From contig NZ_CP072649.1 of assembly GCF_018304825.1 (NCBI RefSeq), positions 930,001 through 994,000 on the forward strand: a stretch of DNA of 64,000 bases, given 5' to 3'. The number at the start of each line of letters is the position of its first letter. The stretch's first letter is position 1. The DNA is from Chloracidobacterium validum (GTDB lineage: Bacteria > Acidobacteriota > Blastocatellia > Chloracidobacteriales > Chloracidobacteriaceae). A model generated the notes under the pieces. That model was not told where the DNA came from and made no database searches. It saw nothing but the letters and a program-made list of their open reading frames with translations. Of the stretch, positions 28,687 through 38,188 are shown piece after piece. Both the position numbers and the translations under genes were made by a program.

Positions 28687-29469
28687 TCAGCGCCGGCCAC
28701 CTCCGGACTGAAAGCCAAACGCACCGAGCGTCGCCCGCGCCAGCTCGCGCGCTGCCCGCCGGGTTTCAGGCGTGCCATTTTCCTTGGCATCCGCCTCGAA
28801 GGCCGCCATCAGTCCCGTAAACAACAAACACGTATCATAGAGCGCCGTTTGCTCTTCCGGCGTGCGGCGCAGGACATCGGAACCGGTTGTCAAAAACTCG
28901 TGCACGGTATCGAGCAGAAAGTTCGATTCATCGTCCGTCAACTCGCGGCCGCGCTCGATGCCGAGCGCCGCGCCGACCGCCAATCCAACCGCGTAGGTCA
29001 GATTGTTGCGGCGAAACTCCGGGCTGTTTTCAATTTCCTGGAACATCGCCTGTCCAAGCTGACGGAGCGGCGCGCGATGGCTTGGGTCTTGCGCCAGGGC
29101 GGCAAACTGATCAGCCACCTGCCGCCGTCGCCGTGGACGGAAATCGGTGACCGAGTAATCACGTGGGCCGGCATTTGGACGCGCCGGTACCGACGCAGGC
29201 GCGCTTCTGGCTTGTGGGTTGGCCGAACGTCCGGCCGGAGTTGCCGAAGAGCGGTTTCCCGACAGGCGCAGCGGCACGGATTGCATCGCCAGATTTTGCT
29301 GGGATTGGGAAAGAATGAAGCTGGCGTTGGCCTGCCACATGTTGCTGTATTGCATGCCTGGCGACAGGTAGTTGGCGTACTGCCCGTAAACCGTTCCCTG
29401 GCTACCCAAGAGCGATAACAGAACGCAGCTTGCGCCAGCCAACACCCAACGAAGAAGTAGTCTCACCAT
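28687..29469 (-). CDS. Secreted protein of unknown function
   Basis: 260 residues with a signal peptide of about 30 residues. The mature part begins with a short segment rich in Tyr, Asn and Gln, then an Arg/Pro/Ala-rich linker (about 75-115), and then a helical domain (about 115-255) with the segments NNLTYAVGLAVGAALGIERG and ALYDTCLLFTGLMAAF. It loosely resembles a DUF described in Acidobacteriota secreted proteins (DUF6683-like), but I cannot confirm this. It is a single-gene transcript with its own terminator. Confidence 0.75.
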   Translation of the reverse strand: MVRLLLRWVLAGASCVLLSLLGSQGTVYGQYANYLSPGMQYSNMWQANASFILSQSQQNLAMQSVPLRLSGNRSSATPAGRSANPQARSAPASVPARPNAGPRDYSVTDFRPRRRRQVADQFAALAQDPSHRAPLRQLGQAMFQEIENSPEFRRNNLTYAVGLAVGAALGIERGRELTDDESNFLLDTVHEFLTTGSDVLRRTPEEQTALYDTCLLFTGLMAAFEADAKENGTPETRRAARELARATLGAFGFQSGGGRR

Positions 29470-29654
29470 AGAGGAGTCCTCGGCAGCGGCGTGATCGTGG
29501 CCGCCACGTGGGCCGCGGCGGCACGTTCTCTTAACACTCCAGGCGCAATAGTGACAAGCCTAGCTAACTGGATGAATCCGTCGTTGGGCTGACGGTCAAG
29601 CTGATGGTGGTGAACGTCCTGGTTACGCCCAAAGCTTGGCGAACCACACTCACG

Positions 29655-30458
29655 CTACCGACTAGGTTCGATAAACTCCACGACCTCAACCGCTGGCTCG
29701 ACCGGAGGCGCGAAGTCGTCTGGGCTGGCAATCACCACCCCCAAGCCACCATCCGGGAAGCGTTCCATCAAGTGTGCAACGGATGGCAACGGCTCGGATG
29801 CGGATTCGGTGACTGCGCCGGCCAGCAAGGTTCCCGTCGTTTCCATCCAGACGTGAACATCTGCTCCGTCAATGTTCATCTGCCCGACATAGGCGTAAGG
29901 TGACTTGACAGTGTAGGTCCGGCTATACCACATCCGCGCCGTCGCACCATCGGACGTCGCCGTGTAACCGGCAAACTGGTACGTGGTGGCTTCCACGACA
30001 GCCACTGACGCCGGAAGCCCCTTGCCAACGGACACCGAGGAAACGGCCGAAGTGGACCGGACAGCGACGTTGGTCTTAACGGCTTTCGTTTTGATCGGAT
30101 GCGCCACCGCCGTTTTGATCGGATGCGCCGCCGCCCGACGGTAGGCCAGGCTGCGATTGGACTGAGCCACCCGGCGCTTGCCGGTCCACCGCGCGGACAG
30201 CCGCCGCGTCTTGCATCGCGCGAACCGTCGCCCGGCAGTCATCCGCGACATGGCGCTGGGCTTCACACCGGTGGATTTCGCGTCCGTGCCATGGGAGACT
30301 CTGACTGCCGCGCGCGCCGTCCGCCCTTCACCAGAAGACTCGCCCGCAAATGTCACCTTTTCAAACACTCCCAGCCCAAGTAGTCCGAGGCAAATGAGGA
30401 AAAGGCGGTAGGTCAAAGGGTGAAAAGGGCGCAGCACTGTGGTAGTCTCCATCTTCAT
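29655..30458 (-). CDS. Hypothetical exported protein with basic N-terminal half
   Basis: 267 residues; the start at 30458 is uncertain because a second ATG follows two codons later. A hydrophobic segment near residues 14-35 is a signal peptide or anchor. The next 100 residues are very rich in Arg, Lys, Ala and Thr and contain an eight-residue direct repeat (AHPIKTAV, AHPIKTKA) caused by a 24-bp tandem DNA duplication at 30088-30135. The C-terminal part is acidic and hydrophobic, ending PAVEVVEFIEPSR. No family is recognised. It is divergent from the sigma-54 activator gene. Confidence 0.6.
   Translation of the reverse strand: MKMETTTVLRPFHPLTYRLFLICLGLLGLGVFEKVTFAGESSGEGRTARAAVRVSHGTDAKSTGVKPSAMSRMTAGRRFARCKTRRLSARWTGKRRVAQSNRSLAYRRAAAHPIKTAVAHPIKTKAVKTNVAVRSTSAVSSVSVGKGLPASVAVVEATTYQFAGYTATSDGATARMWYSRTYTVKSPYAYVGQMNIDGADVHVWMETTGTLLAGAVTESASEPLPSVAHLMERFPDGGLGVVIASPDDFAPPVEPAVEVVEFIEPSR
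30088..30135. repeat. 24-bp tandem duplication inside the hypothetical gene
   Basis: Two adjacent 24-bp copies beginning GTTTTGATCGGATGCGCC, differing at one base. The unit is a multiple of three and keeps the reading frame. Confidence 0.9.
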
Positions 30459-30726
30459 AAATCTGAAAAGCCAGCATCGAAACCTTGGTTACCCCACTAG
30501 ACACAAATCTTGTGCCAGAATGCTCCATTTGGTCTCCAAGGCTTCCGCATCAGGCAATAATACCTTCCACTGCAAAGCTTTAGATTGGATGTAAAAAGTA
30601 TGTTCACGATGTGCGCGGAGGGCTCCGCCCGTGCCTGGAAGCGCCGGGCGACAACGCCTTTGACAGGTGATTGTCGGGCCGACGCGGTGGTGCCGTCTGG
30701 CGCATCGGCTGCACAGGTGCGAAACC

Positions 30727-33717
30727 ATGCGTTACTTTGACTTACAACCAGCCGATGACCTCTCGGCCCTGGGGCGCATTACCCAGGACATCGGAGATGT
30801 TTCCGGCCGTGACCCACTTGCCGCGCTCAAAGAGCTTGAGGACTTGCTCTCCATTTCACTGCCGCCGCTTGATGCTTTGCGGCGGTGTCAAATTGCTGAA
30901 CAGTGGGAGGTGCTGGGCAACTACAGCGCTGCCGAACAGCGACTGGCCGAAATCGAACTAGACGGCCTGCCAGATGACATCAAGGCGCAGGCCCTGCTGC
31001 GGCGCGCTAGTCTGTGTCGCTGGACGAACGATGCGCCACAGGCCATTCACCTGGCGAAACAAGCCCTCGAACTGGCCCGGCAGGTCCCAGATGACGAGTG
31101 CGCTGGTGAAGCCGCGGCGGTGATCGGTTACGCTTACTGGCTGCTCGATGAGTATGAAATGGCCTACGACGCGCTTCGCCAGGCCGTCGAGACGCTGGGA
31201 CAGACGAAAAACTTGCGCGCTTTCGCCCAGGCCTGCTGGTCGCTGACCTTTGTGTGTAACCTGCTGGGGCGGACATCCGAAGCTCAGGAGGTCTCGGAGC
31301 GTGGGATTGTCGCGCTGACCAACTCGCCGAAAGGTGACACGACCTTTGGGCAAACCATTCTGGGGCACCTTCGCGCCAGCCAGGCCGTCATTGCCTTCGA
31401 GTGCGGTAATGTCGAAATCGCACTCATGATTCACGAGCGCGCACTGGACCATTGGATGTCCACGAATGACCCGCGTCTCCTGGCCAACGGCTACCGCAAT
31501 GTCGCCGAGATTCACTTTGCGATTGGCAACTGGGACCAGGCCGAGGCCCTGCTCGAACAGGCGGCTTACCTCATCAGTGAAAGTGACTCGACCATTCGCT
31601 GTTCAACACTCATCACGATGAGTCGCCTTGCCGCCCGCCGTGGCAAATTTTCTGACGCCCGTCTTGCGCTGGCCGACGCCAACATGCTGGCTTCGCAGTC
31701 GAGCAGCCAAAGCTTGGTGGCCGAATACCATGACGCCCTGGGTGAAACCAACTTTCTCGAACAAAACTATGCTGACGCCGAGCACAACTTCAGCGCGGCC
31801 CGTGATCTCTTTATCAAGACGAACCAGCCCAGCCGGGTGGCCTATGCCAACTTGCGCCTCGCCGAAACCCGACTGGCGCAGGGCGACGTCGTTGGTGCTC
31901 AGGGTTTTTATGATGTCGCTCGTGATTTGGCGGCCCGCGCGTCCAACCTGTTACTTGAAGCCCATGTCGAACGGATAGGTGGCAAGCTGGCGTTGGCCCA
32001 GCAGGACACAACCACTGGTCTTTCATCGCTCATGCGCAGTGCCAGTTGCTTTGAGTCACTCAACTTCGCCTGGCAAGTTGCCCTGACGTACTTCGATGCC
32101 GGCACGGCCCCTGGGGAAGGCATTCCGGCGGCCCACCAACGGGAATGGCTGGAGACGGCGCTCAGTATTTTTCGCCACCTTGGCACAGCGCCCCACCTGA
32201 TGGCCACCGAAGCGGCCCTGGTTGAGTTGAGCCGCCGGACGCCTGTTACGCTTCAGGACTTGCCCGGTATCAACACCAACCAAGTTGAGCGATTGACGGC
32301 CGCAACGGCCTCCGCGGAAACAGCCGCCCGTGAACTGGCAGCCATCATTGACAGCTACAAGGTGGCCGTCGCGATCTTCGCCGAAAACGTGGAGGGGGAC
32401 CTTCTCACCATCACCTCGCGTGGACTTGAGAACGAGACGGTCCAGGACTTGGCCGCCCTGCTGCGGCGGCGTATTGGCAATCCAGACGCGCTCCACAACG
32501 AAACGATTCGGTTTGATTGCCTCTGGCGCGCGGAAGGACAGGTTTCACGCCACCGACCGCGCAGCCTGTGGATTCACCTGGGGCGCATCAAACCAGACAT
32601 CGAGCCGCTTATTCATTCCCTGGTGCAGCTTGCCGGTGTTGTGCTGGAGCTATGTCATCTCCGGGCCGTTGTCGAGGAACTCTCCGCTGCACAGAGAGTC
32701 AGTGAGGTTCGCGTGGACGATGCCCTGTTGGCCGAGTTGGGCTTCGTCGGCGCATCGTCTGCCCTGCGTGACATTGCAGAACGCATCGTCCGCATTCGGG
32801 ACTCGTCCGTGACGGTGCTCATCACGGGCGAGTCTGGCACAGGCAAGGAAGTGGTTGCCCGGGCGATTCACCGTGCCTCAGCGCGCCGTCATAAACCGTT
32901 CGTTGCCTTCAACTGCGCGGCCGTCCCGGCCGAACTCATGGAGAGCCAACTGTTTGGGCACAAGAAAGGGGCGTTTACCGGCGCTGACAAAGACGCGCTG
33001 GGTGTCATTCGGGCAGCGGACGGAGGCACGCTCTTTCTCGACGAAATTGGTGAGTTGCCCCTGCCCCTGCAACCCAAATTGCTGCGCTTCTTACAGGAAC
33101 GTGAAGTTCATCCGGTTGGCGCCGACCGGGCGCTGACCGTTGACGTACGAGTGATTGCCGCCACCAACCGTGATCTGGCCCGCGAGGTGGCGGCGCGCAA
33201 CTTCCGGGAAGACTTGTTCCATCGGCTCAATGTCCTCAACCTCAACCTGCCGCCGCTGCGGGAACGGCGCGCTGACATCCCCGTGCTGGCGCAGGCGTTT
33301 CTTCAGGAAGCCGTGGAACGTAATCACAAGACGGTCACCCTGTCGGAAGCGGCGCTCACCGCCCTGACGCTGCACGACTGGCCCGGCAACGCGCGACAAC
33401 TGCAAAACGAGATTGAGCGGGTCGTGGCACTGGCCGACGACCAGACGCTGCTCACGCCTTCGGCGTTTGACTTTACGGTTGATGACCTCAACCGACCGGC
33501 GGAGCACGTCACCGACGTGATTTTCCCAGACGGGCAAGTCCCGCCGAAGCTTGCGGACGCCGTCGCGCTACTTGAGCGTTATCTCATTGCCGAAAGCCTC
33601 AAGCGCCATGGCGGTAACGTCACCCGCGCCGCCCAGGAACTCGGCATCAGTCGGCCTAGCCTGTACGCCAAGTGCAAAACGTATGGCATTACGATTAGCA
33701 AGGCCGTGGGGGGCTAG
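30727..33717 (+). CDS. Sigma-54-dependent transcriptional activator with N-terminal TPR region
   Basis: 996 residues from the ATG at 30727, with AGGTG about 10 bp upstream. Residues of about 30-490 are TPR-like helices and probably form the sensor. A poorly conserved, GAF-like segment may occupy about 520-660. The AAA+ domain starts near 675 with Walker A GESGTGKE (about 700), the sigma-54-contacting GAFTGA loop, Walker [11 protein letters not shown] and the arginine-finger region [13 protein letters not shown] Fis-type helix-turn-helix ends the protein ([20 protein letters not shown]). No receiver domain is present, so it is not a classical two-component regulator. It directly precedes the CDP-sugar cluster and may control it, but no -24/-12 promoter could be confirmed there. 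Confidence 0.93.
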   Translation: MRYFDLQPADDLSALGRITQDIGDVSGRDPLAALKELEDLLSISLPPLDALRRCQIAEQWEVLGNYSAAEQRLAEIELDGLPDDIKAQALLRRASLCRWTNDAPQAIHLAKQALELARQVPDDECAGEAAAVIGYAYWLLDEYEMAYDALRQAVETLGQTKNLRAFAQACWSLTFVCNLLGRTSEAQEVSERGIVALTNSPKGDTTFGQTILGHLRASQAVIAFECGNVEIALMIHERALDHWMSTNDPRLLANGYRNVAEIHFAIGNWDQAEALLEQAAYLISESDSTIRCSTLITMSRLAARRGKFSDARLALADANMLASQSSSQSLVAEYHDALGETNFLEQNYADAEHNFSAARDLFIKTNQPSRVAYANLRLAETRLAQGDVVGAQGFYDVARDLAARASNLLLEAHVERIGGKLALAQQDTTTGLSSLMRSASCFESLNFAWQVALTYFDAGTAPGEGIPAAHQREWLETALSIFRHLGTAPHLMATEAALVELSRRTPVTLQDLPGINTNQVERLTAATASAETAARELAAIIDSYKVAVAIFAENVEGDLLTITSRGLENETVQDLAALLRRRIGNPDALHNETIRFDCLWRAEGQVSRHRPRSLWIHLGRIKPDIEPLIHSLVQLAGVVLELCHLRAVVEELSAAQRVSEVRVDDALLAELGFVGASSALRDIAERIVRIRDSSVTVLITGESGTGKEVVARAIHRASARRHKPFVAFNCAAVPAELMESQLFGHKKGAFTGADKDALGVIRAADGGTLFLDEIGELPLPLQPKLLRFLQEREVHPVGADRALTVDVRVIAATNRDLAREVAARNFREDLFHRLNVLNLNLPPLRERRADIPVLAQAFLQEAVERNHKTVTLSEAALTALTLHDWPGNARQLQNEIERVVALADDQTLLTPSAFDFTVDDLNRPAEHVTDVIFPDGQVPPKLADAVALLERYLIAESLKRHGGNVTRAAQELGISRPSLYAKCKTYGITISKAVGG

Positions 33718-33766
33718 GGCCAGCTCAGGCGGCGCTTCCGCTCGAACCAGGAACGCCCCTGGACGT

Positions 33767-33778
33767 GCGCAATTGCGC
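33767..33778. promoter_or_regulatory. 12-bp perfect palindrome upstream of rfbF
   Basis: GCGCAATTGCGC lies 54 bp before the rfbF ATG in the gap after the sigma-54 activator gene. A perfect palindrome in this position is a candidate operator; nothing else supports it. Confidence 0.3.
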
Positions 33779-33782
33779 GTGA

Positions 33783-33818
33783 CTCCTTTATGGAAAACAG
33801 CTCCTTTATGGAAAACAG
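33783..33818. repeat. Exact 18-bp tandem duplication before rfbF
   Basis: Two adjacent identical copies of CTCCTTTATGGAAAACAG. Each contains an ATG in frame with rfbF, so the duplication creates two decoy starts upstream of the likely true start at 33832. Confidence 0.95.
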
Positions 33819-33831
33819 AAAGAGGCCTGTC

Positions 33832-34620
33832 ATGAAGGTCGCCATTTTGTGCGGCGGACGCGGCACGCGGTTGCGTGAAGTGAGTGAAACCATTCCCAAG
33901 CCCATGGTTCCCGTCGGCGAACATCCCATTCTGTGGCATGTCATGAAACTTTACGCTGCCCACGGGTTCACCGATTTTGTTCTGTTGCTTGGCTACAAAG
34001 GGGTCGTGATTCGGGAGTATTTCCTGAACTTTGCCGCCTACGAAGCTGATGTGACCGTCGATTTGTCGGCGACCGGCGACCGTCGCCTGACGTTTCACGG
34101 GCTGCCATCCGAGCCATGGCGGGTCACGCTGGTCAACACGGGGGAAGATACCCTGACCGGCGGGCGCGTCCGGCGGGCACGGCGCTACCTTGAAACCGAT
34201 GAGCTCTTCTGTCTGACCTATGGCGACGGCGTCGGGGATATTGACCTGACCGGGCTCTTGGCGTTTCACCGTGCGCACGGCCGGTTGGCAACCGTAACGG
34301 CCGTCCGGCCACCAGGACGCTTCGGCGAACTGGCGCTGGACGACGCGCGGTGCGTCCGGGTGTTCAACGAGAAACCCCAGGTCAGTGGCGGCTATATCAA
34401 CGGCGGCTTTTTTATCTTCCACCGCGACGTGATCGAGCGCTATTTTCCCGACCGCGACGATCTGATGCTCGAAAAAGAACCGCTCGAGGCGCTGGCCCGC
34501 GACGGCCAGTTGATGGCATTTCAGCACGATGGCTTCTGGCAGCCGATGGATACACCGCGTGAGTTTCAGCTTCTAAACGACCTGTGGAGGAGTGGGCGCG
34601 CCCCATGGAAAATCTGGTGA
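33832..34620 (+). CDS. rfbF: Glucose-1-phosphate cytidylyltransferase
   Basis: Makes CDP-glucose from CTP and glucose 1-phosphate, the first step of CDP-6-deoxyhexose synthesis. The nucleotidyltransferase signature MKVAILCGGRGTRLREVSE opens the protein, followed by the sugar-phosphate-binding IPKPMVPVG. YGDGVGDIDL carries the metal-binding Asp pair, and NEKPQVSGGYINGGFF is characteristic of RfbF. From the ATG at 33832, which has AGAGG upstream, the protein is 262 residues, close to the family norm of about 257. Its 3' end overlaps rfbG by 16 bp. Two earlier in-frame ATGs come from an 18-bp duplication and have poor ribosome sites. Confidence 0.94.
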   Translation: MKVAILCGGRGTRLREVSETIPKPMVPVGEHPILWHVMKLYAAHGFTDFVLLLGYKGVVIREYFLNFAAYEADVTVDLSATGDRRLTFHGLPSEPWRVTLVNTGEDTLTGGRVRRARRYLETDELFCLTYGDGVGDIDLTGLLAFHRAHGRLATVTAVRPPGRFGELALDDARCVRVFNEKPQVSGGYINGGFFIFHRDVIERYFPDRDDLMLEKEPLEALARDGQLMAFQHDGFWQPMDTPREFQLLNDLWRSGRAPWKIW

Positions 34621-35588
34621 ACTTCTGGCGCGACAAACGGGTCTTTGTCACCGGCGCAACGGGACTGGTTGGGGCCTGGCTCGTCAAGGCCCTGGTGGCA
34701 CGCGGAGCTGAGATCGTGGCGCTGATCCGCGATGCCGACCCGCAGTCTGAATTGTTGCGTTCCGGGGACATCCGGCGCATTGCCGTCGTCAACGGCCGGC
34801 TGGAAGACTTTGCGACACTCGAGCGCGCCATCAACGACCATGAGCCGGATACGGTGTTCCATCTGGCAGCCCAGACGATTGTCGGTGCAGCGCACCGCAA
34901 CCCGTTGGAAAATTTTGAATCGAACATCCGTGGCACCTACCATCTGCTGGAAGCCTGCCGGCGGGGGCAAGCGTTCGTCCGGCGGGTGGTGGTGGCGTCG
35001 AGCGACAAGGCCTATGGGACGGCGGCGACACTTCCCTACGTTGAAACCATGCCGCTGCAGGGGCAGCACCCCTATGAAGTCGCCAAAAGCTGCGCCGACC
35101 TCCTCACGTCCGCCTACCATCACACCTATGGCCTGCCGGTCGCCATCGCGCGCTGCGGCAACATTTACGGGGGCGGAGACCTGAACTGGAGCCGGATTGT
35201 GCCCGGCACGATCCGGTCGCTATGGCGCGGCGAGCGGCCCATCATCCGCAGTGATGGAACATTCGTGCGCGATTACCTGTACGTCGAAGATGTCGTCGAG
35301 GCCTATCTGCAACTGGCCGTCAACCTCGACCGGCCGGGCGTGGCCGGCGAAGGCTTCAACTTTAGCCCTGAACGGCCATTGACGGTGCTGGAACTGGTTG
35401 AGCGCATCCAACTTCTCATGGACTGTCAGCATATTCCGCTCGACGTTCGCAACACGGCCGTGGGCGAAATTCATTCGCAGTACCTGGACGCTTCCAAAGC
35501 CAAAGCGCGCCTGAACTGGACTTCCCGGTGGACGCTCGACGACGGACTCCGGGCAACGATTGCCTGGTATCAGAATTTTTTGGGTTAG
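34605..35588 (+). CDS. rfbG: CDP-glucose 4,6-dehydratase (extended SDR)
   Basis: 327 residues from the ATG at 34605, with GGAGGAG about 12 bp before it. Converts CDP-glucose to CDP-4-keto-6-deoxyglucose using bound NAD. The NAD-binding motif is TGATGLVGAWL; SNIRGTYHLLEACR and the SSDKAYG segment fit RfbG rather than generic UDP-galactose epimerases. The catalytic pair is in HPYEVAKSCADL, where Y and K are correctly spaced. The next steps in classical dideoxyhexose pathways need RfbH, which is absent here; an epimerase-like cupin and a second SDR come next instead. GDP-mannose 4,6-dehydratase is a less likely reading, given the adjacent cytidylyltransferase. Confidence 0.88.
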   Translation: MENLVNFWRDKRVFVTGATGLVGAWLVKALVARGAEIVALIRDADPQSELLRSGDIRRIAVVNGRLEDFATLERAINDHEPDTVFHLAAQTIVGAAHRNPLENFESNIRGTYHLLEACRRGQAFVRRVVVASSDKAYGTAATLPYVETMPLQGQHPYEVAKSCADLLTSAYHHTYGLPVAIARCGNIYGGGDLNWSRIVPGTIRSLWRGERPIIRSDGTFVRDYLYVEDVVEAYLQLAVNLDRPGVAGEGFNFSPERPLTVLELVERIQLLMDCQHIPLDVRNTAVGEIHSQYLDASKAKARLNWTSRWTLDDGLRATIAWYQNFLG

Positions 35589-35686
35589 GGCCAGCCACGC
35601 CAGCCGGCGGACGCTCGATGGCCGCTTGCGCCGGACTTGGCATGGGTTCTTTTCAAATCTGAAACGTAACCGGAGACCATCACATC

Positions 35687-36136
35687 ATGATTGAGGGCGT
35701 GGCCGTGCGGCCGCTACGACAAATCCCGGATGAACGCGGCAAGATCATGCACATGCTGCGGGTGGACGCGCCGCACTTCGAGCAGTTTGGAGAAATTTAC
35801 TTCTCCTGTGTCTATCCGGGCGCCATCAAGGCCTGGCATATCCACAAGGCGATGACACTCAACTACGCCGTCATTGTCGGGCGCATCAAGCTCGTGCTCT
35901 ACGATGACCGCGAAGGCTCGCCGACGCGCCATGCGCTCATGGAACTCTTCGTCGGCGACGGCAACTACGCGCTGGTGACGGTGCCGCCCCGCGTTTGGAA
36001 CGGCTTCAAAGGCGTCGGAACCGAGACGGCAATCGTGGCCAACTGCGCCACACTGCCCCATGACCCGGAAGAAATCGAGCGGATGGACCCGTTTACCGAC
36101 CGTATCCCCTACCGCTGGGACATCAAGCATGGGTGA
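35687..36136 (+). CDS. Cupin of the dTDP-4-dehydrorhamnose 3,5-epimerase (RmlC-like) family
   Basis: 149 residues, shorter than canonical RmlC (about 180). The core AWHIHKAMTLNYAVIVGRIK replaces the RmlC histidine-containing strand, DDREGSPT matches the family's D-x-R-x-x-S-P-T motif, and VPPRVWNGF corresponds to the substrate-pocket turn. In this context the substrate is probably CDP-4-keto-6-deoxyglucose, epimerised at C3 and/or C5; this is inferred from neighbours. It lies 98 bp after rfbG and overlaps the next SDR gene by 8 bp. Confidence 0.8.
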   Translation: MIEGVAVRPLRQIPDERGKIMHMLRVDAPHFEQFGEIYFSCVYPGAIKAWHIHKAMTLNYAVIVGRIKLVLYDDREGSPTRHALMELFVGDGNYALVTVPPRVWNGFKGVGTETAIVANCATLPHDPEEIERMDPFTDRIPYRWDIKHG

Positions 36137-37091
36137 GCCAATCTTCCTCATTATTGGCGGCGGTGGCTATGTTGGGGCGCGCTTGGCAGAAGACCTTGCC
36201 CAAGTCGGTCACGTCCTCGTGACCGGTCGCCGCCGGTCAGCCATCCGTGACCGGTGGCTCGCCCGTCACCTGGGACGTATCACCTGGCAGACTTACGATG
36301 CTGCTACGGACGGGACATTGCCGGTCGAAGGCGATTACGTGGCTGTGTTCAACTTAGCGACACCAAGTGCGGCCGAGGCCGCAGCGCAACCGGACGCGGC
36401 CCGCCACCAGGCACTCGCCACCGTCGAAGCCGCAGTCCAGCTTGTGGCCACCGGACGCGCGCGCCGGTTGCTGCACTTCTCGACCTTTCACGTTTACGGT
36501 GCGCCATCCGAGACGGCACCCCGCCCTTGGTATCGGGAATCCGACCCGCCGACACCGACGCATCCCTACGGCGTGATGCATGCCGCCTGTGAAGCCTACC
36601 TCAGCGCCGCCAACCTTCCGAACACCATCATCGTGCGGCCAACCAACCTCATCGGCGCGCCGGCCCACCTGGATTTGGGGCCGCAACAACAGTTGATGTT
36701 CCTCGATTTGTGTTGGCAGGCCGTCCAGCACCGTGTCATGACGTTACGCACCGATGGCCTTGCCTACCGGGACTTCCTGCCACTTGCATCGGCCCTTGCC
36801 GGTATCCACCGACTGCTCAGCAGCGAATGTCCACCCCGGCAGTGTCACCTTGCGGCCGGGCAAGCGATGCCACTGCGGGACCTGGCTGAACGCATCCGCC
36901 AGGTCGCGGCAGCCCAGTATGGCTGGGAGGTGACGCTCGCGTTCGGCAAGCACCCGGATGCCTTTCGCCACCCATTTCAAGTTGACATAACGGCGCTCCA
37001 CGAACTGGGCTGGTCGCCTGCCGGCGGCGAGACGCTCGATGCCGAGATTGCCGCGACGCTTGCCAGCTTCAATGCCATGACGCCGTCATGA
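36129..37091 (+). CDS. Extended SDR (NAD-dependent epimerase/reductase), probable CDP-4-ketohexose reductase
   Basis: 320 residues from the ATG at 36129, which overlaps the cupin gene by 8 bp; the longer frame lies inside that gene. The nucleotide-binding motif is IIGGGGYVGARL and the SFHVYG-like segment is STFHVYGAPSE. At the active-site tyrosine the sequence reads HPYGVMHAACE, so the lysine of the usual YxxxK is a histidine. By position it should reduce or further modify the 4-keto sugar made by RfbG and the cupin. The stop overlaps the glycosyltransferase start as ATGA, so the two are translationally coupled. Confidence 0.78.
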   Translation: MGEPIFLIIGGGGYVGARLAEDLAQVGHVLVTGRRRSAIRDRWLARHLGRITWQTYDAATDGTLPVEGDYVAVFNLATPSAAEAAAQPDAARHQALATVEAAVQLVATGRARRLLHFSTFHVYGAPSETAPRPWYRESDPPTPTHPYGVMHAACEAYLSAANLPNTIIVRPTNLIGAPAHLDLGPQQQLMFLDLCWQAVQHRVMTLRTDGLAYRDFLPLASALAGIHRLLSSECPPRQCHLAAGQAMPLRDLAERIRQVAAAQYGWEVTLAFGKHPDAFRHPFQVDITALHELGWSPAGGETLDAEIAATLASFNAMTPS

Positions 37092-38188
37092 CCACCCGTC
37101 CCGTCGTGCTTTTCGTCACCAGCTATGTCTCGCCGTTCATGACCGAGCTGACGGCAGCCGTGAACGACTTGGGAAAAGTCGCCTTCCACGCGGCTTACGC
37201 CGAGACGACCCAGTTCGCCAACCATGGCGCGCACTGGAACACCGCGACGGAACGCCCGGACACCCACCGGCGTGCGCCGGAGGTTTCCATGACCGATTTT
37301 CTTCGGGACTGCTTTCAGCGATACCGTCCGCAAGTCGTCATCTGTGGCTACGGCCGCGGCCCGGCTTATGAAACGACCTTTGCCCTGTGCCGTGACGGCG
37401 GGGCGGTTTTCGGAGTTTTTGCCGAGCAGCCCATGCGGGATGGGCGGCTCAAACATCTCGTCCGCGTGGCTTACTATCAGCAGCTCTGGCGCCGCCAGCC
37501 ACCGGCTTTCGTGCTGGCCGTGGGCGACCGGGCCGTGCAGTTCTACCGGCGGCTTCTGCGCGACCCGGAAGCGGCGGTCTTTTTCCCCTACTACCAGGAC
37601 TTGCGCCCAGTACTGGCAATTCCTGACCGTCCGCCACGGGAGCGGTTGCGCTTTCTGTTTTCCGGCCGCCTCGCCGCCCAGCACGGTATTCGCGGACTGG
37701 CAGCGGCCTTTGAACGGCTTGCCCAAACCCACCCGGGCCGTTTCGACTGGTGCATTTCGGGGACCGGGCCGGAAGAACGCTGGATTCGGCAAGCGCTGGC
37801 TCGGTCGCCAGCCCTGGCCCAGTCCGTCAGCTTTGACCGGGAGTTTGCGACTTGGCAGGAGCGGCTGCGGCCGTTCGCGGCATCTGACGTGCTGGTGCTG
37901 CCGAGCTTTCACGCCGGTTGGGGGCTGGTCATCCCGGAGGCCCTGGGTGCAGGGATGCCGGTCATCACCACGCGCGGCGTCGAGGCCGCGCGCTATTACG
38001 TTGAAGCCGGCGTGAACGGCTTGTTTGTCGAGCCAAATCCAACTGACATCCACCGTGCGCTGGCCTTCTGCCTTGAGCACCCGCAGGCCGTACAAGCCAT
38101 GCGAGCGCATACGCGCGCATCCGTGACGCGGGGCGATGTGCAGGTCGGGGCCGCCCGCCTTCTGGGATTACTAGCCCGGTGGCTTTAA
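37088..38188 (+). CDS. Glycosyltransferase (GT4-like, GT-B fold)
   Basis: 366 residues, starting at an ATGA overlap with the SDR gene. The C-terminal half has the GT4 pattern: RLRFLFSGRLAAQHGI, CISGTGPEERWI, and the acidic E-x7-E-like donor-binding region in FHAGWGLVIPEALGAGMPVI. The N-terminal half is variable, as usual for the acceptor-binding domain. No transmembrane segment is present, so it acts at the cytoplasmic face. It presumably transfers the CDP-linked 6-deoxyhexose made by the upstream genes to a glycan, lipid or pigment; the acceptor is unknown. Confidence 0.85.
   Translation: MTTRPVVLFVTSYVSPFMTELTAAVNDLGKVAFHAAYAETTQFANHGAHWNTATERPDTHRRAPEVSMTDFLRDCFQRYRPQVVICGYGRGPAYETTFALCRDGGAVFGVFAEQPMRDGRLKHLVRVAYYQQLWRRQPPAFVLAVGDRAVQFYRRLLRDPEAAVFFPYYQDLRPVLAIPDRPPRERLRFLFSGRLAAQHGIRGLAAAFERLAQTHPGRFDWCISGTGPEERWIRQALARSPALAQSVSFDREFATWQERLRPFAASDVLVLPSFHAGWGLVIPEALGAGMPVITTRGVEAARYYVEAGVNGLFVEPNPTDIHRALAFCLEHPQAVQAMRAHTRASVTRGDVQVGAARLLGLLARWL

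Noticed and set aside
33740-33785. Possible sigma-54 promoter before rfbF (TGGACG ... TTGC)
   Set aside because: The GG and GC elements are 12 bp apart and not 10, and -24/-12 spacing is strict.
36977-38110. Long antisense ORF across the glycosyltransferase gene
   Set aside because: It mirrors the codon structure of a clear gene on the other strand, has no recognisable motif and lacks a ribosome site.
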